Made by a program: the position numbers and the translations under genes. This document shows, one piece after another, positions 33,857 to 43,870 of a stretch of DNA of 64,000 nt; within the stretch, counting starts at the first letter, position 1, and every line of letters begins with the position of its first letter. The stretch is from Vandiemenella viatica (Eukaryota > Arthropoda > Insecta > Orthoptera > Morabidae), in NCBI GenBank assembly GCA_031002005.1, contig CM061918.1, positions 45,606,047-45,670,046 of the forward strand, written 5' to 3'. The notes below the pieces were generated by a model. The model ran no database searches. It was not told the DNA's origin and saw only the letters and a list, made by a program, of their open reading frames with translations.

Positions 33857-34787
33857 ATGGCTGCAAGGCTGTGGTATCAGATCTTTCACCTAAGCCTGTT
33901 GACACTCTTGACTGGGTGGAAAAATTGTACATATCATATATCATTTACAATTCCCACTATTTGGAGAGAACCGAAGAATCATCAATCTGATTGTTATTTT
34001 TGTTTAACAAATATTAAAGGAATCACATCTAAATCAAAATATACAGTTAAGTATCCGAATTTGCCATCTACAATGAGTCCTGTCTTACACAATGAATATT
34101 TCCCTGTGCCAGAATATGCAGATAAGTCCTTAACTAGTTACTCTGCTGACCTAGCTCCATCTGAAAATGATTCAAATGATCATAATTATACAAACACATA
34201 AAAATACATAAAAAGGCAGTAGCTGTTCATCAGAATCTACTTTCCCAATCAACAAGATTTTAATGACCTGATTTGTGATTTAAACCTGTCTAAATAGCAA
34301 GCTGAAGTTTTAACTTCCAGATTCAAAGGCTGGAATCTATTCCAATAAGATGTAAGAATATGTAGTTATCGTAGTTGCCATAGTGATTTTCAAGACTGCT
34401 TTTCTGAAGAAAATGGTATTGTTCTGTTATGGAAACTCTTGAACATCAACACCGACCAGATGAGTTGCGATTGTTCATAGACTCACTTAAAGTTAGTTTG
34501 AAGGCTGTGCTGCTACATATTGGCAATGAACTTCCATCAATACCTGTAACACTTGTCACTGATATACATATGAAACCTGTCTAAATAGCAAGCTGAAGTT
34601 TTAACTTCCAGATTCAAAGGCTGCAATCTATTCCAATAAGATGTAAGAATATGTAGTTATCATAGCCTCCATATGAAAATAGTTTTAGAAAAAATCCAGT
34701 ATGAAAAATATAAATGGTATATCTGTGGTGACTTAAAGGTCAGTTGCTTTAGTGCTTGGTTTGCAACTTGTGTTCACGAAAATTTTG

Positions 34788-34832
<45 letters not shown>

Positions 34833-35476
34833 GGAAAGCAGAGAGAGTTACGTGTCCCTACGTTCATAAAATCATGGCCTAAATGTGAAATCTCTTATAC
34901 CTGGCTAGATAAATGTGTCACAAGACCCTTTAGTCAATAATGAAAAAATATATTTAGCTCCATTGCATATTAAATTAGAACTAATTAAAAATTTCATAAA
35001 GGCTACGGATAAACTTTCTGATGAATTCTTGTACTTGAAATCCAAAGATCTCAAGTCAGTGACGCTAAACTGAAGGAAGTAATTTGTATAGGACCACAGA
35101 TACAGTCATTAATGGCTGATGAATATTCTGAAGGACTGTTACATCCACTAGAAAAAGCAGCCTGGCAGTATTTCAAAAAGTATGTTGCAATTCCTAGGAA
35201 ACCATAAAGCAGATAACTATAGTGGGTGATCTTTAGCATCTTATGAAGTTATGGGATGCAGCACATCCTTAAAAAGTTCATTTCTTGGACTCTCACTTAA
35301 ACTTCATCACAGAAAATCTTGGGGTTGTCAGTGATGAGCAAGGAGAGCATTTTCTACTGGAGAAGAGGTACCAAGGCAAGTGGAATTCTAATAAGCTGGC
35401 TGACTGCTGTTGGACCAAGAAGAGAGATGTTCCAGGTGCAAAATATGCCCGAAAACCACTATATACCAGTTTCTAA
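33857..35476 (+). pseudogene. Decayed copy of a multi-copy arthropod ORF (DCYFCLT family), left arm
   Basis: Across several frames the plus strand reads SDCYFCLTNIKGITSKSKYT, YPNLPSTMSPV, then FIDSLKVSLKAVLLHIGN, EKYKWYICGDLKV, later FLDSHLNFITENLGVVSDEQ and EKRYQGKWN...LADCCWT. I recognise this order from a family of uncharacterised proteins found in many near-identical copies in arthropod genomes, probably transposon-borne; I do not know its biochemistry. At least five frame breaks and a (TG)n expansion (34,789-34,828) ruin it. A partial internal duplication repeats 'aacctgtctaaatagcaagc' near 34,286 and 34,574. Paralogues are at 41.2-42.8 and 58.9-60.5 kb. Confidence 0.7.
34789..34828 (+). 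repeat. (TG)n microsatellite
   Basis: Twenty TG dinucleotides lie within the decayed ORF. The mirror position 41,861-41,882 has 11 CA units, and the third copy (59,564-59,579) about 8. Length differs in all three copies, which shows that they are not artefactual duplicates of identical reads. Confidence 0.9.
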
Positions 35477-35522
35477 TCTAAGTCAAAATGAGTAGTATGA
35501 CATTTAGAGTTAGATAGTTAGT

Positions 35523-35823
35523 GAAGGTAAAGGTCGTGGGGTTCCTATAGGTCCTGATGCTTCTCATAGGATTCACAGAGGTAGAGAGCTCCACATTCCT
35601 ATTACAACTGTTGGCACAAGAATGGATGTGACGGGTTCATCATCACGCTCTGGCCATTCTTTACCTTCCCGCAAAGTTTCCCCCACAGTACTCATTGTAT
35701 AGCAGGCTGATTGGGCCTGGGGAGCCATTCCAGATATTCAGCTTGAAGGATATATCCTTGGCTCCGTCAGGGATAGAATCCCAGTTGTCCGAGTCGTACT
35801 CTGATGTTCTACCACCTGAGCCC
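35523..35823 (-). repeat. 301 bp tRNA-derived SINE (left arm)
   Basis: On the minus strand the element opens TGGCTCAGGTGGTAGAAC, nearly an A box, and has 'tgggattctatccctga' at the B-box position. It is flanked by the 12-base duplication TAGATAGTTAGT at 35,511-35,522 and 35,824-35,835. It ends 'gacctttacctt' without a poly-A tail. The head resembles a tRNA but the cloverleaf is incomplete, so it is a SINE and not a tRNA gene. Confidence 0.85.
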
Positions 35824-36296
35824 TAGATAGTTAGTTACTGATTTTATCACAAATTATAAAAAATCAAATAAATATAAAAAGTCCTGCCTGATGAGGAAAA
35901 ACTTAATATGATATTTGAATTCAGCAAGAACAATACTTCTGGAATCTCATGTTTTTGTTCTAGTGAAAGAAAAAAGTTTATTTTTGTAGAACCAGTGCTA
36001 ATAATTCCACACTTACAGCAGTAAGTTGACAGATGGGACACCTCCATGAGTTTCAAGTGGTTCCTCTGGGCTTAATTGCAAACTCTGCCTTTACTTTTCT
36101 ACTACTTGGTGATAATACACTGAGCAATTAGATACATATCAAGGGAACTTCACTAAAAATAACTTCATTAGTACTGAAAAGAATTTTTTAACTGCCTCCT
36201 ATTCTGATAATTTATCTCTAAAAACTTTAGTTATACTGTGACAAAAGCATCTGTAGAAACGCTACAAATCAGAATAAAATTCTACTTTTTTCTTAC

Positions 36297-36401
36297 CTGT
36301 GCACTAACATCATTGCATTCCAGAGCTAGGGATAGAGGACACTCTCCTCCACAGTCATTTTGATTAACATCTGCTCCTGCAGCAATGAGAGTTTTAATAA
36401 T
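36297..36401 (-). CDS. Ankyrin-repeat exon E (single repeat, left arm)
   Basis: This minus-strand exon of 105 bases lies between acceptor CCTTCGCAG and donor GTAAGA, with a 19-base T run just upstream as polypyrimidine tract. It encodes IIKTLIAAGADVNQNDCGG, then ECPLSLALECNDVSAQ, a good ankyrin repeat (C-P-L for T-P-L, G-A-D-V-N intact). Phase is 0-0. It is identical base for base to the mirror exon at 40,301-40,405, while the third copy at 57,992 differs at seven positions. It is the most upstream of the minus-strand ankyrin exons; no start codon exon was identified. Confidence 0.88.
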
Positions 36402-36439
36402 CTGCGAAGGAAATATTAGAAAAACAGTAAAAAAAAAAA

Positions 36440-36735
36440 AAAAAAAAATTGCAGGAAGAATCATCAACAGTTACTTTGTAAAGAAAATTCATGCATAAGG
36501 GAGTGGAAAAATTTTCTTTTGTTGGTAAGGGTGTCAGGGATTGGAACAAATTACAAGTAGTGATGAATAATTTTCCAAAAATGCTTAAGGAATTTGGAAT
36601 TAAAATTTGTAAATCATAATAATAAATGGGGGAGGAATTTAACATTCAAATTATAAAAGAAAATTTCAAAAAAAATATGTTTATAAAAAAGGGGTAAATG
36701 GATGAATTAGGGAATAGGCACCAGAGTGTTAGATC
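36440..36735 (+). pseudogene. LINE 3' end remnant (left arm)
   Basis: The plus strand reads KFMHKGVEKFSFVGKGVRDWNK followed by NNFPKMLKEFG. The R-x-W-N motif with the following helix is the last conserved block of jockey/CR1-like LINE polymerases. It is followed by the 3' sequence '...ccagagtgttagatccattg'. It lies immediately upstream (in gene direction) of ankyrin exon E and was duplicated with it in all three copies. Confidence 0.65.
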
Positions 36736-37119
36736 CATTGCAATTAAATTAATACTAATACAAAAAACATCAACAATTAAATAAAATTTTATATTCATTT
36801 CAGATGCAAATTAGAAGAAAAAAATACACATGTTGCAAATTGCTCAACTCTCAAGTTCAATCAGTAGCGTACAAAAAAAAAAAGAAGAAAGAAAGAAAGA
36901 AGAAGAAGTTACCTTAAAAATAATTATTGAGAAGGGCACCACTTTATTTTACAAATTTAAAGCAAAAGTGGTGCAACAAACGAAATAACTCAGGGCACAA
37001 CACCCCTGATTATCTAATTTTAATATCCAAATTTTTTTGGATTGATGTTACATAACAAGAATGCAACATAGAACACTGGTAGATAAGTGGTAGTAAGGAG
37101 TGTGTATAACACGTTTCAA

Positions 37120-37327
37120 AGAAATATATGTGAGGAGCATAAGTGGTTTTCAAGTAGGCAACATGGCTTTAGGTAAGGATATTCATGTGAATCTCAGTTG
37201 GTGGGATATATGCAAGATTTTTCAGGTGAAATGGACAAGGGAGGTCAAATTGATAGTGTAACACTAGATTTTTCAAAGGATTTTGACAGAGTGAGCCATA
37301 AAATGGTAGTAAATAAGGTAATATCTG
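37120..37327 (+). pseudogene. LINE reverse transcriptase fragment truncated by PLE (left arm)
   Basis: The frames give a Q-x-G-F-x-x-G-Y-S-C-E-S-Q-L-like region and then QIDSVTLDFSKDFDRVSHKM, which includes the first catalytic Asp of a jockey/CR1-like polymerase. It stops at 'aataaggtaatatctg', where PLE family-1 sequence begins. The uninterrupted sequence is present at 55,340-55,980, so this point is a real breakpoint. Confidence 0.78.
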
Positions 37328-38337
37328 TAATCGTAGGCTTCCGCGACCAGAGTCAGTTGATTCTTGGCTGTCCGGGTGGTGCCGCGTCATGTTCATCGTA
37401 GCCAACGTTTCGACCCTCATTCTGGGGTCTTCTTCCACAGCAGAACTGCGTCTTCGATCAGTGAGTGGTCTTGTTTTATAGGCGAGGCTAGCACCCGTCT
37501 GGATGTTTCGATATGCCCGGCCAATCAAAAGGTTCGAGCCGTCACGTGTTTAGTCGGCCTGGAGGAGGCTTGCGCGGTCTGGCGGGAGGTGACACGTGAC
37601 ATGTCCTGTTCGCACCAGCGAGCGCCAGGCGTCGTGTAATTTCAGCCCGTTGTCTTCGTTAATATTGTTTGGGTGTTTAGCAACTTCTAACGCCTCCTTT
37701 ACCCTCCTTGGCCACCATTTATCATCGTGCACTATCAGGGTGGTATTTACGAAGTCTATGGCGTGGGTTGGTTTCGGCTGCATGCTGTGCAATGGCGGAT
37801 TTGTCAAAGTTATTAGATTTATAATCGCGGATGTGTTCACGCAGCCTCTCCCTTATAGTGCGCCCCGTCTTTCCTATGTACATCCGACCACAGGTGCACG
37901 GAATCTCATAGACCCCGGCCACCTGTAGTGGAGGCAGCCTGTCCTTAACCTTGATGAGCTGGTTACTGACCTTGCTGTGCGCTTTGCAGACAGGTTTTAT
38001 ATCAACTTTTTTAAACAGCTTCCCAATTCTGTCAGTAACTCCTCTTATGTAGGGTAAGACAACTACTTGGTGTTCCTGAGAAGTGGCTTGATTATACATT
38101 GAATTGGCATCTTTGTCTGTTGTAGCTGCATGCAATGCCTGTCTAATACAATGATTGTGGTAGCCGTTGGACTTGAATGTGTGTTGCAGCGCTTCCAACT
38201 CTGTCGTCAAACTATTTGCATCACACACTTTCGTCGGGTTGCTCTGGTACACAACGTCGTGAGGACGCCTCTTTTTGTCGCTGGATGGTGGTGCGATGCG
38301 GCGTGTAGATATCTGTTTGTGTGTGTTGGCTTCCGGC
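37328..38337 (-). pseudogene. PLE family 1, 5'-truncated GIY-YIG copy (minus)
   Basis: The minus strand frame from 38,339 to 37,722 contains LPYIRGVTDRIGKLFKKVDIK, VAGVYEIPCTCGRMYIGKTGR and TIRERLREHIRDYKSNNFDKSA. GIY (here G-V-Y), YIG and the Arg of the catalytic helix are all intact. After a frame change the protein continues HDAWRSLVRTGHVTCHLPPDR to 37,550. The reverse transcriptase is absent. The tail (37,328-37,550) carries a hammerhead-like but eroded core. It lies head to head with the plus copy across a 39-base centre. Confidence 0.87.
37397..37442 (-). ncRNA. Eroded hammerhead-like motif, PLE family 1 (left)
   Basis: On the minus strand: GTGGAAGAAGACCC, loop, GAGGGTC, GAAACGTTGGC. 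Stem II (GACCC / GGGTC) and GAAAC are kept, but CTGATGA is replaced by a GTGGAAGA-like string. By comparison with family 2 this is probably a dead descendant. Confidence 0.45.
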
Positions 38338-38376
38338 ACACTGAGTGTCCAAGGTTCCCATCGTCACGTTTGGTTA
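38338..38376. other. Asymmetric centre of the palindrome
   Basis: The left arm ends '...gtgtgttggcttccgg' and the right arm starts 'ccggaagctgacacacac'. The 39 bases between ('cacactgagtgtccaaggtt...') have no mirror partner. A short non-palindromic centre is usual for natural large palindromes. It is also what a chimeric join would look like. Confidence 0.85.
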
Positions 38377-39378
38377 CCGGAAGCTGACACACACAAACAG
38401 ATATCTACACACCGCATCACACCACCATCCAGCGACAAAAAGAGGCGTCCTCACGACCTTGTGTACCAGAGCAACCCGACGAAGGTGTGTGACGCAAATA
38501 GTTTGACAACAGAGTTGGAAGCACTGCAACACACATTCAAGTCCAAAGGCTACCACAATCATTGTATTAGACAGGCATTGCATGCAGCTACAACAGACAA
38601 AGACGCCAATTCAACGTCTAATCAAGCCACTTCTCAGGAACGCCAAGTAGTTGTCTTACCCTACATAAGAGGAGTCACTGACAGAATCGGGAAGCTGTTT
38701 AAAAAAGTTGATATAAAACCTGTCTACAAAGCGCACAGAAAGGTCAGTAACCAGCTCATCAAGGTTAAGGACAGGCTGCCTCCACTACAGGTGGCCGGGG
38801 TCTATGAGATTCCGTGCACCTGTGGTCGGATGTATATAGGAGAAACGGGGTGCACTATAAGGGAGAGGCTGTGCAAACACATCCGCGATTATAAATCTAA
38901 TAACTTTGACAAATCCGCCATTGCACGGCATGCAGCTGAAACCAATCATGCCATAGACTTCAAAAATACCACCCTGATAGTGCGCAAGGATAAATGGTGG
39001 CCAAGGAGGGTAAAGGAGGCATTAGAAATTGCTAAACGCCCAAAAATATTATCGAAGACAACGGGCTGAAATTACACGACGCCTGGCACTCGCTGGTGCG
39101 AACAGGACATGTCACATGTCACCTCCCACCAGACCGCGCAAGCCCCCTCCAGGCAGACTAAACACGTGATGGCTCGGACCTTTTGATTGCGACATATCAA
39201 AACAACCAGACGGGCACTGGCCTCGCCTATCAAACAAGACAACTCACTGATCGAAGACGCAGTTCTGCCATGGAAGAAGACCCCACAATGAACGTTGAAA
39301 TGTCGGCTACGATGAACATGACGCGGCGCCACCCGGACAGCCAAGAATCAACTGACTCTGGTCGCGGAAGCCTACGAT
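38377..39378 (+). pseudogene. PLE family 1, 5'-truncated GIY-YIG copy (plus)
   Basis: The plus frame to 39,069 (264 residues, the first ~34 reading through the palindrome centre and probably not native) has VTDRIGKLFKKVDIKPV, G-V-Y at residues 175-177, Y-I-G at 187-189 and RERLCKHIRDY from about residue 196. A frameshift near 39,045 (in 'cgcccaaaaatattatcg') separates it from the normal end LKLHDAWHSLVRTG... to 39,160. The endonuclease motifs look intact but no polymerase is present. The tail with an eroded hammerhead core ends at about 39,378, abutting LINE sequence. Confidence 0.87.
39268..39312 (+). ncRNA. Eroded hammerhead-like motif, PLE family 1 (right)
   Basis: ATGGAAGAAGACCCC, loop, AACGTT, GAAATGTCGGC. 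This is the mirror counterpart of 37,397-37,442, with further loss of stem II pairing. Confidence 0.35.
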
Positions 39379-39600
39379 TACAGATATTACCTTATTTACT
39401 ACCATTTTATGGCTCACTCTGTCAAATCCTTTGAAAAATCTAGTGTTACACTATCAATTTGACCTCCCTTGTCCATTTCACCTGAAAAATCTTGCATATA
39501 TCCCACCAACTGAGATTCACATGAATATCCTTACCTAAAGCCATGTTGCCTACTTGAAAACCACTTATGCTCCTCACATATATTTCTTTGAAACGTGTTA
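39379..39600 (-). pseudogene. LINE reverse transcriptase fragment truncated by PLE (right arm)
   Basis: The minus strand encodes the same polymerase segment as 37,120-37,327, including the L-D-F-S-K-D-F-D-R-like region, and breaks at the same 'cagatattaccttattta' junction. Frames are disrupted. Confidence 0.75.
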
Positions 39601-39979
39601 TACACACTCCTTACTACCACTTATCTACCAGTGTTCTATGTTGCATTCTTGTTATGTAACATCAATCCAAAAAATAATTGGATATTAAAATTAGATAATT
39701 ATAATCAGGGGTGTTGTGCCCTGAGTTATTTCGTTTGTTGCACCACTTTTGCTTTAAATTTGTAAAATAAAGTGGTGCCCTTCTCATAATTATTTTTAAG
39801 GTAACTTCTTCTTCTTTCTTTCTTTCTTCTTTTTTTTTTTGCACGCTACTGATTGAACTTGAGAGTTGAGCAATTTGCAACATGTGTATTTTTTTCTTCT
39901 AATTTGCATCTGAAATGAATATAAAATTTTATTTAATTGTTGATGTTTTTTGTATTAGTATTAATTTAATTGCAATGGA

Positions 39980-40290
39980 TCTAACACTCTGGTGCCTATT
40001 CCCTAATTCATCCATTTACCCTTTTTTATAAACATATTTTTTTGAAATTTTCTTTTATAATTTGAATGTTAAATTCCTCCCCCATTTATTATTATGATTT
40101 ACAAATTTTAATTCCAAATTCCTTAAGCATTTTTGGAAAATTATTCATCACTACTTGTAATTTGTTCCAATCCCTGACACCCTTACCAACAAAAGAAAAT
40201 TTTTCCACTCCCTTATGCATGAATTTTCTTTACAAAGTAACTGTTGATGATTCTTCCTGCAATTTTTTTTTTTACTGTTTTTCTAATATT
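39980..40290 (-). pseudogene. LINE 3' end remnant (right arm)
   Basis: Mirror of 36,440-36,735; the minus strand carries the G-V-R-D-W-N-K motif and the LINE 3' end. It directly precedes ankyrin exon E', so the polypyrimidine tract of that exon abuts transposon DNA. Confidence 0.65.
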
Positions 40291-40300
40291 TCCTTCGCAG

Positions 40301-40405
40301 ATTATTAAAACTCTCATTGCTGCAGGAGCAGATGTTAATCAAAATGACTGTGGAGGAGAGTGTCCTCTATCCCTAGCTCTGGAATGCAATGATGTTAGTG
40401 CACAG
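40301..40405 (+). CDS. Ankyrin-repeat exon E' (single repeat, right arm)
   Basis: This plus-strand exon of 105 bases has acceptor CCTTCGCAG and donor GTAAGA. It is identical to exon E on the other strand, encoding IIKTLIAAGADVNQNDCGG, then ECPLSLALECNDVSAQ. It is the first ankyrin exon of the plus-strand series (followed by 46.5, 53.4 and 58.0 kb). Complete identity of exon and splice signals to the left arm indicates recent duplication, gene conversion or an assembly artefact. Confidence 0.88.
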
Positions 40406-40872
40406 GTAAGAAAAAAGTAGAATTTTATTCTGATTTGTAGCGTTTCTACAGATGCTTTTGTCACAGTATAACTAAAGTTTTTAGAGATAAATTATCAGAA
40501 TAGGAGGCAGTTAAAAAATTCTTTTCAGTACTAATGAAGTTATTTTTAGTGAAGTTCCCTTGATATGTATCTAATTGCTCAGTGTATTATCACCAAGTAG
40601 TAGAAAAGTAAAGGCAGAGTTTGCAATTAAGCCCAGAGGAACCACTTGAAACTCATGGAGGTGTCCCATCTGTCAACTTGCAGCTGTGAGTGTGGAATTA
40701 TTACACTGGTTTACAAAATAAACTTTTTTCTTTCACAAGAACAAAAACATGAGATTCCAGAAGTATTTTTCTTGCTGAATTCAAATATCATATTAGTTTT
40801 TCCTCATCAGGCAGGATTTTTTATTTATTTGATTTTTTATAATTTGTGATAAAATCAGTAACTAACTATCTA

Positions 40873-41173
40873 TGGCTCAGGTGGTAGAACATCAGAGTGC
40901 GACTCGGACAACTGGGGTTCGATCCCTGACGGAGCCAAGGATATATCCTTGAAGCTGAATATCTGGAATGGCTCCCCAGGCCCAATCAGCCTGCTATACA
41001 ATGAGTACTGTGGGGGAAACTTTGTGGGAAGGTAAAGAATGGCCAGAGCGTGATGATGAACCCGTCACATCCATTCTTGTGCCAACAGTTGTAATAGGAA
41101 TGTGGAGCTCTCTACCTCTGTGAATCCTATGAGAAGCATCAGGACCTATAGGAACCCCACGACCTTTACCTTT
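40873..41173 (+). repeat. 301 bp tRNA-derived SINE (right arm)
   Basis: It opens TGGCTCAGGTGGTAGAAC and has the B box 'ggggttcgatccctga' at about 40,915. It is flanked by ACTAACTATCTA at 40,861-40,872 and 41,174-41,185. The B box is better preserved than in the left arm. Insertion site and length equal the left-arm copy, so insertion preceded duplication. Confidence 0.88.
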
Positions 41174-41193
41174 ACTAACTATCTAACTCTAAA

Positions 41194-42815
41194 TGTCACA
41201 CTACTTATTTTGACTAGATAGAAACTGGTATATAGTGATTTTGGGCATATTTTGCACCTGGAACATCTCTCTTCTGGTCCAACAGCAGTCAGCCAGCTTA
41301 TTAGAATTCCACTTGCCTTGGTACCTCTTCTCCAGTAGAAATGCTCTCTCTTGCTCATCACTGACAACCCCAAGATTTTCTGGGATGAAGTTTAAGTGAG
41401 AGTCCAAGAAATGAATTTTTAAGGATGTGCTGCATCCCATAACTTCATAAGAATGCTAAAGATCACCCACTATAGTTTTCTTTATGGTTTCCAAGGAAAT
41501 TGCAACATACTTTTTTGAAATACTGCCAGGCTGCTTTTTCTAGTGGATTAACAGTCCTTCAGAATATTCATCAGCATTAATGACTGTATCTGTGGTCCTA
41601 TACAAATTCCTTCCTTCAGTTTAGCGTCACTGACTTGAAGATCTTTGGATTTCAAGTACAAGAATTCATCAGAAAGTTTATCCGTAGCCTTTATGAAATT
41701 TTTCATTAGTTCTAATTTAATATGCAATGGAGCTAAATATATTTTTTCATTATTGACTAAAGGGTCTTGTGACACATTTATCTAGCCAGGGATAAGAGAT
41801 TTCACATTTAGGCCATGATTTTATAACGTAGGGACACGTAACTCTCTCTGCTTTCCCATTCACACACACACACACACACACAAACACAGCAAAATTTTGT
41901 GAACCCAAGTTGCAAACCAAGCACTAAAGCAATGACCTTTAAGTCACCACAGATATACCATTTATATTTTTATACTGGATTTTTTCTAAAACTATTTTCA
42001 TATGGAGGCTATGATAACTACATATTCTTACGTATTATTGGAATAGATTGCAGCCTTTGAATCTGAAGTTAAAACTTCAGCTTGCTATTTAGACAGGTTT
42101 CATATGTATATCAGTGACAAGTGTTACAGGTATTGATGGAAGTTCATTGCCAATATGTAGCAGCACAGCCTTCAAACTAACTTTAAGTGAGTCTATGAAC
42201 AATCGCAACTCATCTGGTCGGTGTTGATGTTCAAGAGTTTCCATAACAGAACAATACCATTTTCTTCAGAAAAGCAGTCTTGAAAATCACTATGGCAACT
42301 ACGATAACTACATATTCTTACATCTTATTGGAATAGATTCCAGCCTTTGAATCTGGAAGTTAAAACTTCAGCTTGCTATTTAGACAGGTTTAAATCCCTA
42401 ATCAGGTCATTAAATCTTGTTGATTGGGATGTAGATTCTGATGAACAGCTACTGCCTTTTTATGTATTTTTATGTTTTGTATAATTATGATCATTTGAAT
42501 CATTTTCAGATGGAGCTAGGTCAGCAGAGTAACTAGTTAAGGACTTATCTGCATATTCTGGCACAGGGAAATATTCATTGTGTAAGACAGGACTCATTGT
42601 AGATGGCAAATTCGGATACTTAACTGTATATTTTGATTTAGATGTGATTCCTTTAATATTTGTTAAACAAAAATAACAATCAGTTGATGATTCTTCGGTT
42701 CTCTCCAAATAGTGGGAATTGTAAATGATAAATGTATGTACAATTTTTCCACCCAGTCAGAGTGTCAACAGGCTTAGGTGAAAGATCTGATACCACAGCC
42801 TTGCAGCCATCTACA
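41194..42815 (-). pseudogene. Decayed DCYFCLT-family ORF (right arm)
   Basis: The minus strand reads TDCYFCLTNIKGITSKSKYT and YPNLPSTMSPV (42,708-42,460), later LAPLHIKLELMKNFIKATDK and SDAKLKEGICIGPQIQSL (41,775-41,548), then SLKIHFLDSHLNFIPENLG and KRYQGKWNSNKLADCCWT (41,440-41,201). The order matches the left-arm copy. There are frame breaks between all blocks, and a (CA)n tract lies at 41,861-41,882. It is a probable transposon-borne protein of unknown function, not active here. Confidence 0.7.
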
Positions 42816-43870
42816 CAGAAAGCCAAAGTAAGTTAATCCACAATTTAATTAATCGCTAATACCAGATGCTAAATCAACTTGAATAATAAAATTCAAGCTT
42901 TAAACATACAGAAAACGCGTAGTAGAGCAAAACCATCATAGAAATGCAATATTTTTTTTACAGCATAATTTCACTGTATTGCAACACTTTTGGACACTTA
43001 AAGGTTTTTCATAATAATAAACAGCCTAAGTTAATAAATCTTGTTCTAAAGAAACCATAGGAAAGTTTAAAACCATTTAAAGCATAAAACACTGTATTGT
43101 AATCCATCACTTAAGTTTACCCTTACATTTCATGAACCGCGGTTTGAGCATTTTAAAGTCAGCTGGTAGTGTTAGCCAACTTACAGACTTCTACATAATA
43201 TAATAAATTCTAGAGGGACTTACACAATTAGACAGTTGAAAGATTGTTTTCAGAAATGCATTAAATCTCCTCGTGGTTACAGAAACTTTTTAAAATTACA
43301 AGCCCATCACGTAAAGTCAGTGGAAGAAATAATCGTCACATAATAATAGTACCTCTAAACCGAATTCCATAAGCCTTTTTGAGTAACATGCACTACTTTA
43401 ATTAAAATACAGCAACTATAGGTAAGATTATAAAACCTGGTTTTTAAAGCCACCAGAATAAGATATCCGCACTTAAACTTCGTTATGACGTCATACACAC
43501 ATGATGTATAACTTTTTTTATTATATATATATATATATTCAGATGAATAAACATTTTGGTCAGGCTATGTATACGGCTGGTGGGAACAACTTGGTGTCTT
43601 TTGCTGGTTATCATTGGAGCAGGAAGGTTGTCAGTTTGCGCTGTGCTTGGTGTGAAAGGAGGATGTGGGCAGCCATCTTAAAAACTTTATAGTGCAGCGG
43701 AACAGTTCAAAATAATTTCAATGTTGCTTTTAAATTTCTACGACGGGGTTTTGTCTGGTCTGATAGTTTTTCATAACTTGCAGTTTACAAACTTGGTGAA
43801 GATTTTCCAATAACCGATCGATTGTTTGGACTTGTACCATTTTTTTGAGATATAGTCAAACTTAGAATTT
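42816..43870. other. Repeat-borne spacer with (TA)n tract (right arm)
   Basis: No gene found. It mirrors 32,791-33,856. A short (TA)n tract lies at 43,522-43,539. The open frame at 43,501-43,692 is a by-product of it. Confidence 0.55.

Larger units (their letters stand above)
27790..38337 (+). repeat. Left arm of giant inverted repeat (palindrome)
   Basis: The reverse complement of this ~10.5 kb segment is found at 38,377-48,809, with coordinates summing to about 76,600-76,715 throughout. Mirrored landmarks are: Helitron helicase (27.8/48.8 kb), core SINE (28.5/48.0), small hairpin (28.98/47.63), ankyrin exon (30.1/46.5), PLE family-2 pair (31.6/45.0), multi-copy ORF (34/42), 301 bp SINE (35.7/41.0), ankyrin exon (36.35/40.35), LINE polymerase piece (37.2/39.5) and PLE family 1 (37.8/38.9). 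Arms differ by scattered substitutions, indels and microsatellite length, so they are not literal copies of one read. Confidence 0.95.

Noticed and set aside
34673..34882. Cysteine-valine repeat protein
   Set aside because: The Cys-Val run is the translated (TG)n microsatellite within a decayed ORF copy.
38275..38376. Native N-terminus for the 264-codon PLE frame
   Set aside because: The first ~34 codons read antisense through the end of the left arm and the asymmetric centre, so they do not belong to the PLE protein.
40066..40308. Small proteins starting MLNSSPIYYYDL at 36.4-36.6, 40.1-40.3 and 57.8-58.0 kb
   Set aside because: They are antisense to the LINE 3' remnant, which carries the recognisable R-D-W-N motif on the opposite strand, and they run into the ankyrin exon acceptor.
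40873..40945. tRNA gene candidate at the head of the 301 bp repeat (also 35,750-35,823 and 58,557-58,630)
   Set aside because: A and B boxes are good, but the acceptor stem and full cloverleaf cannot be formed, and target duplications bracket 301 bases: it is a SINE.
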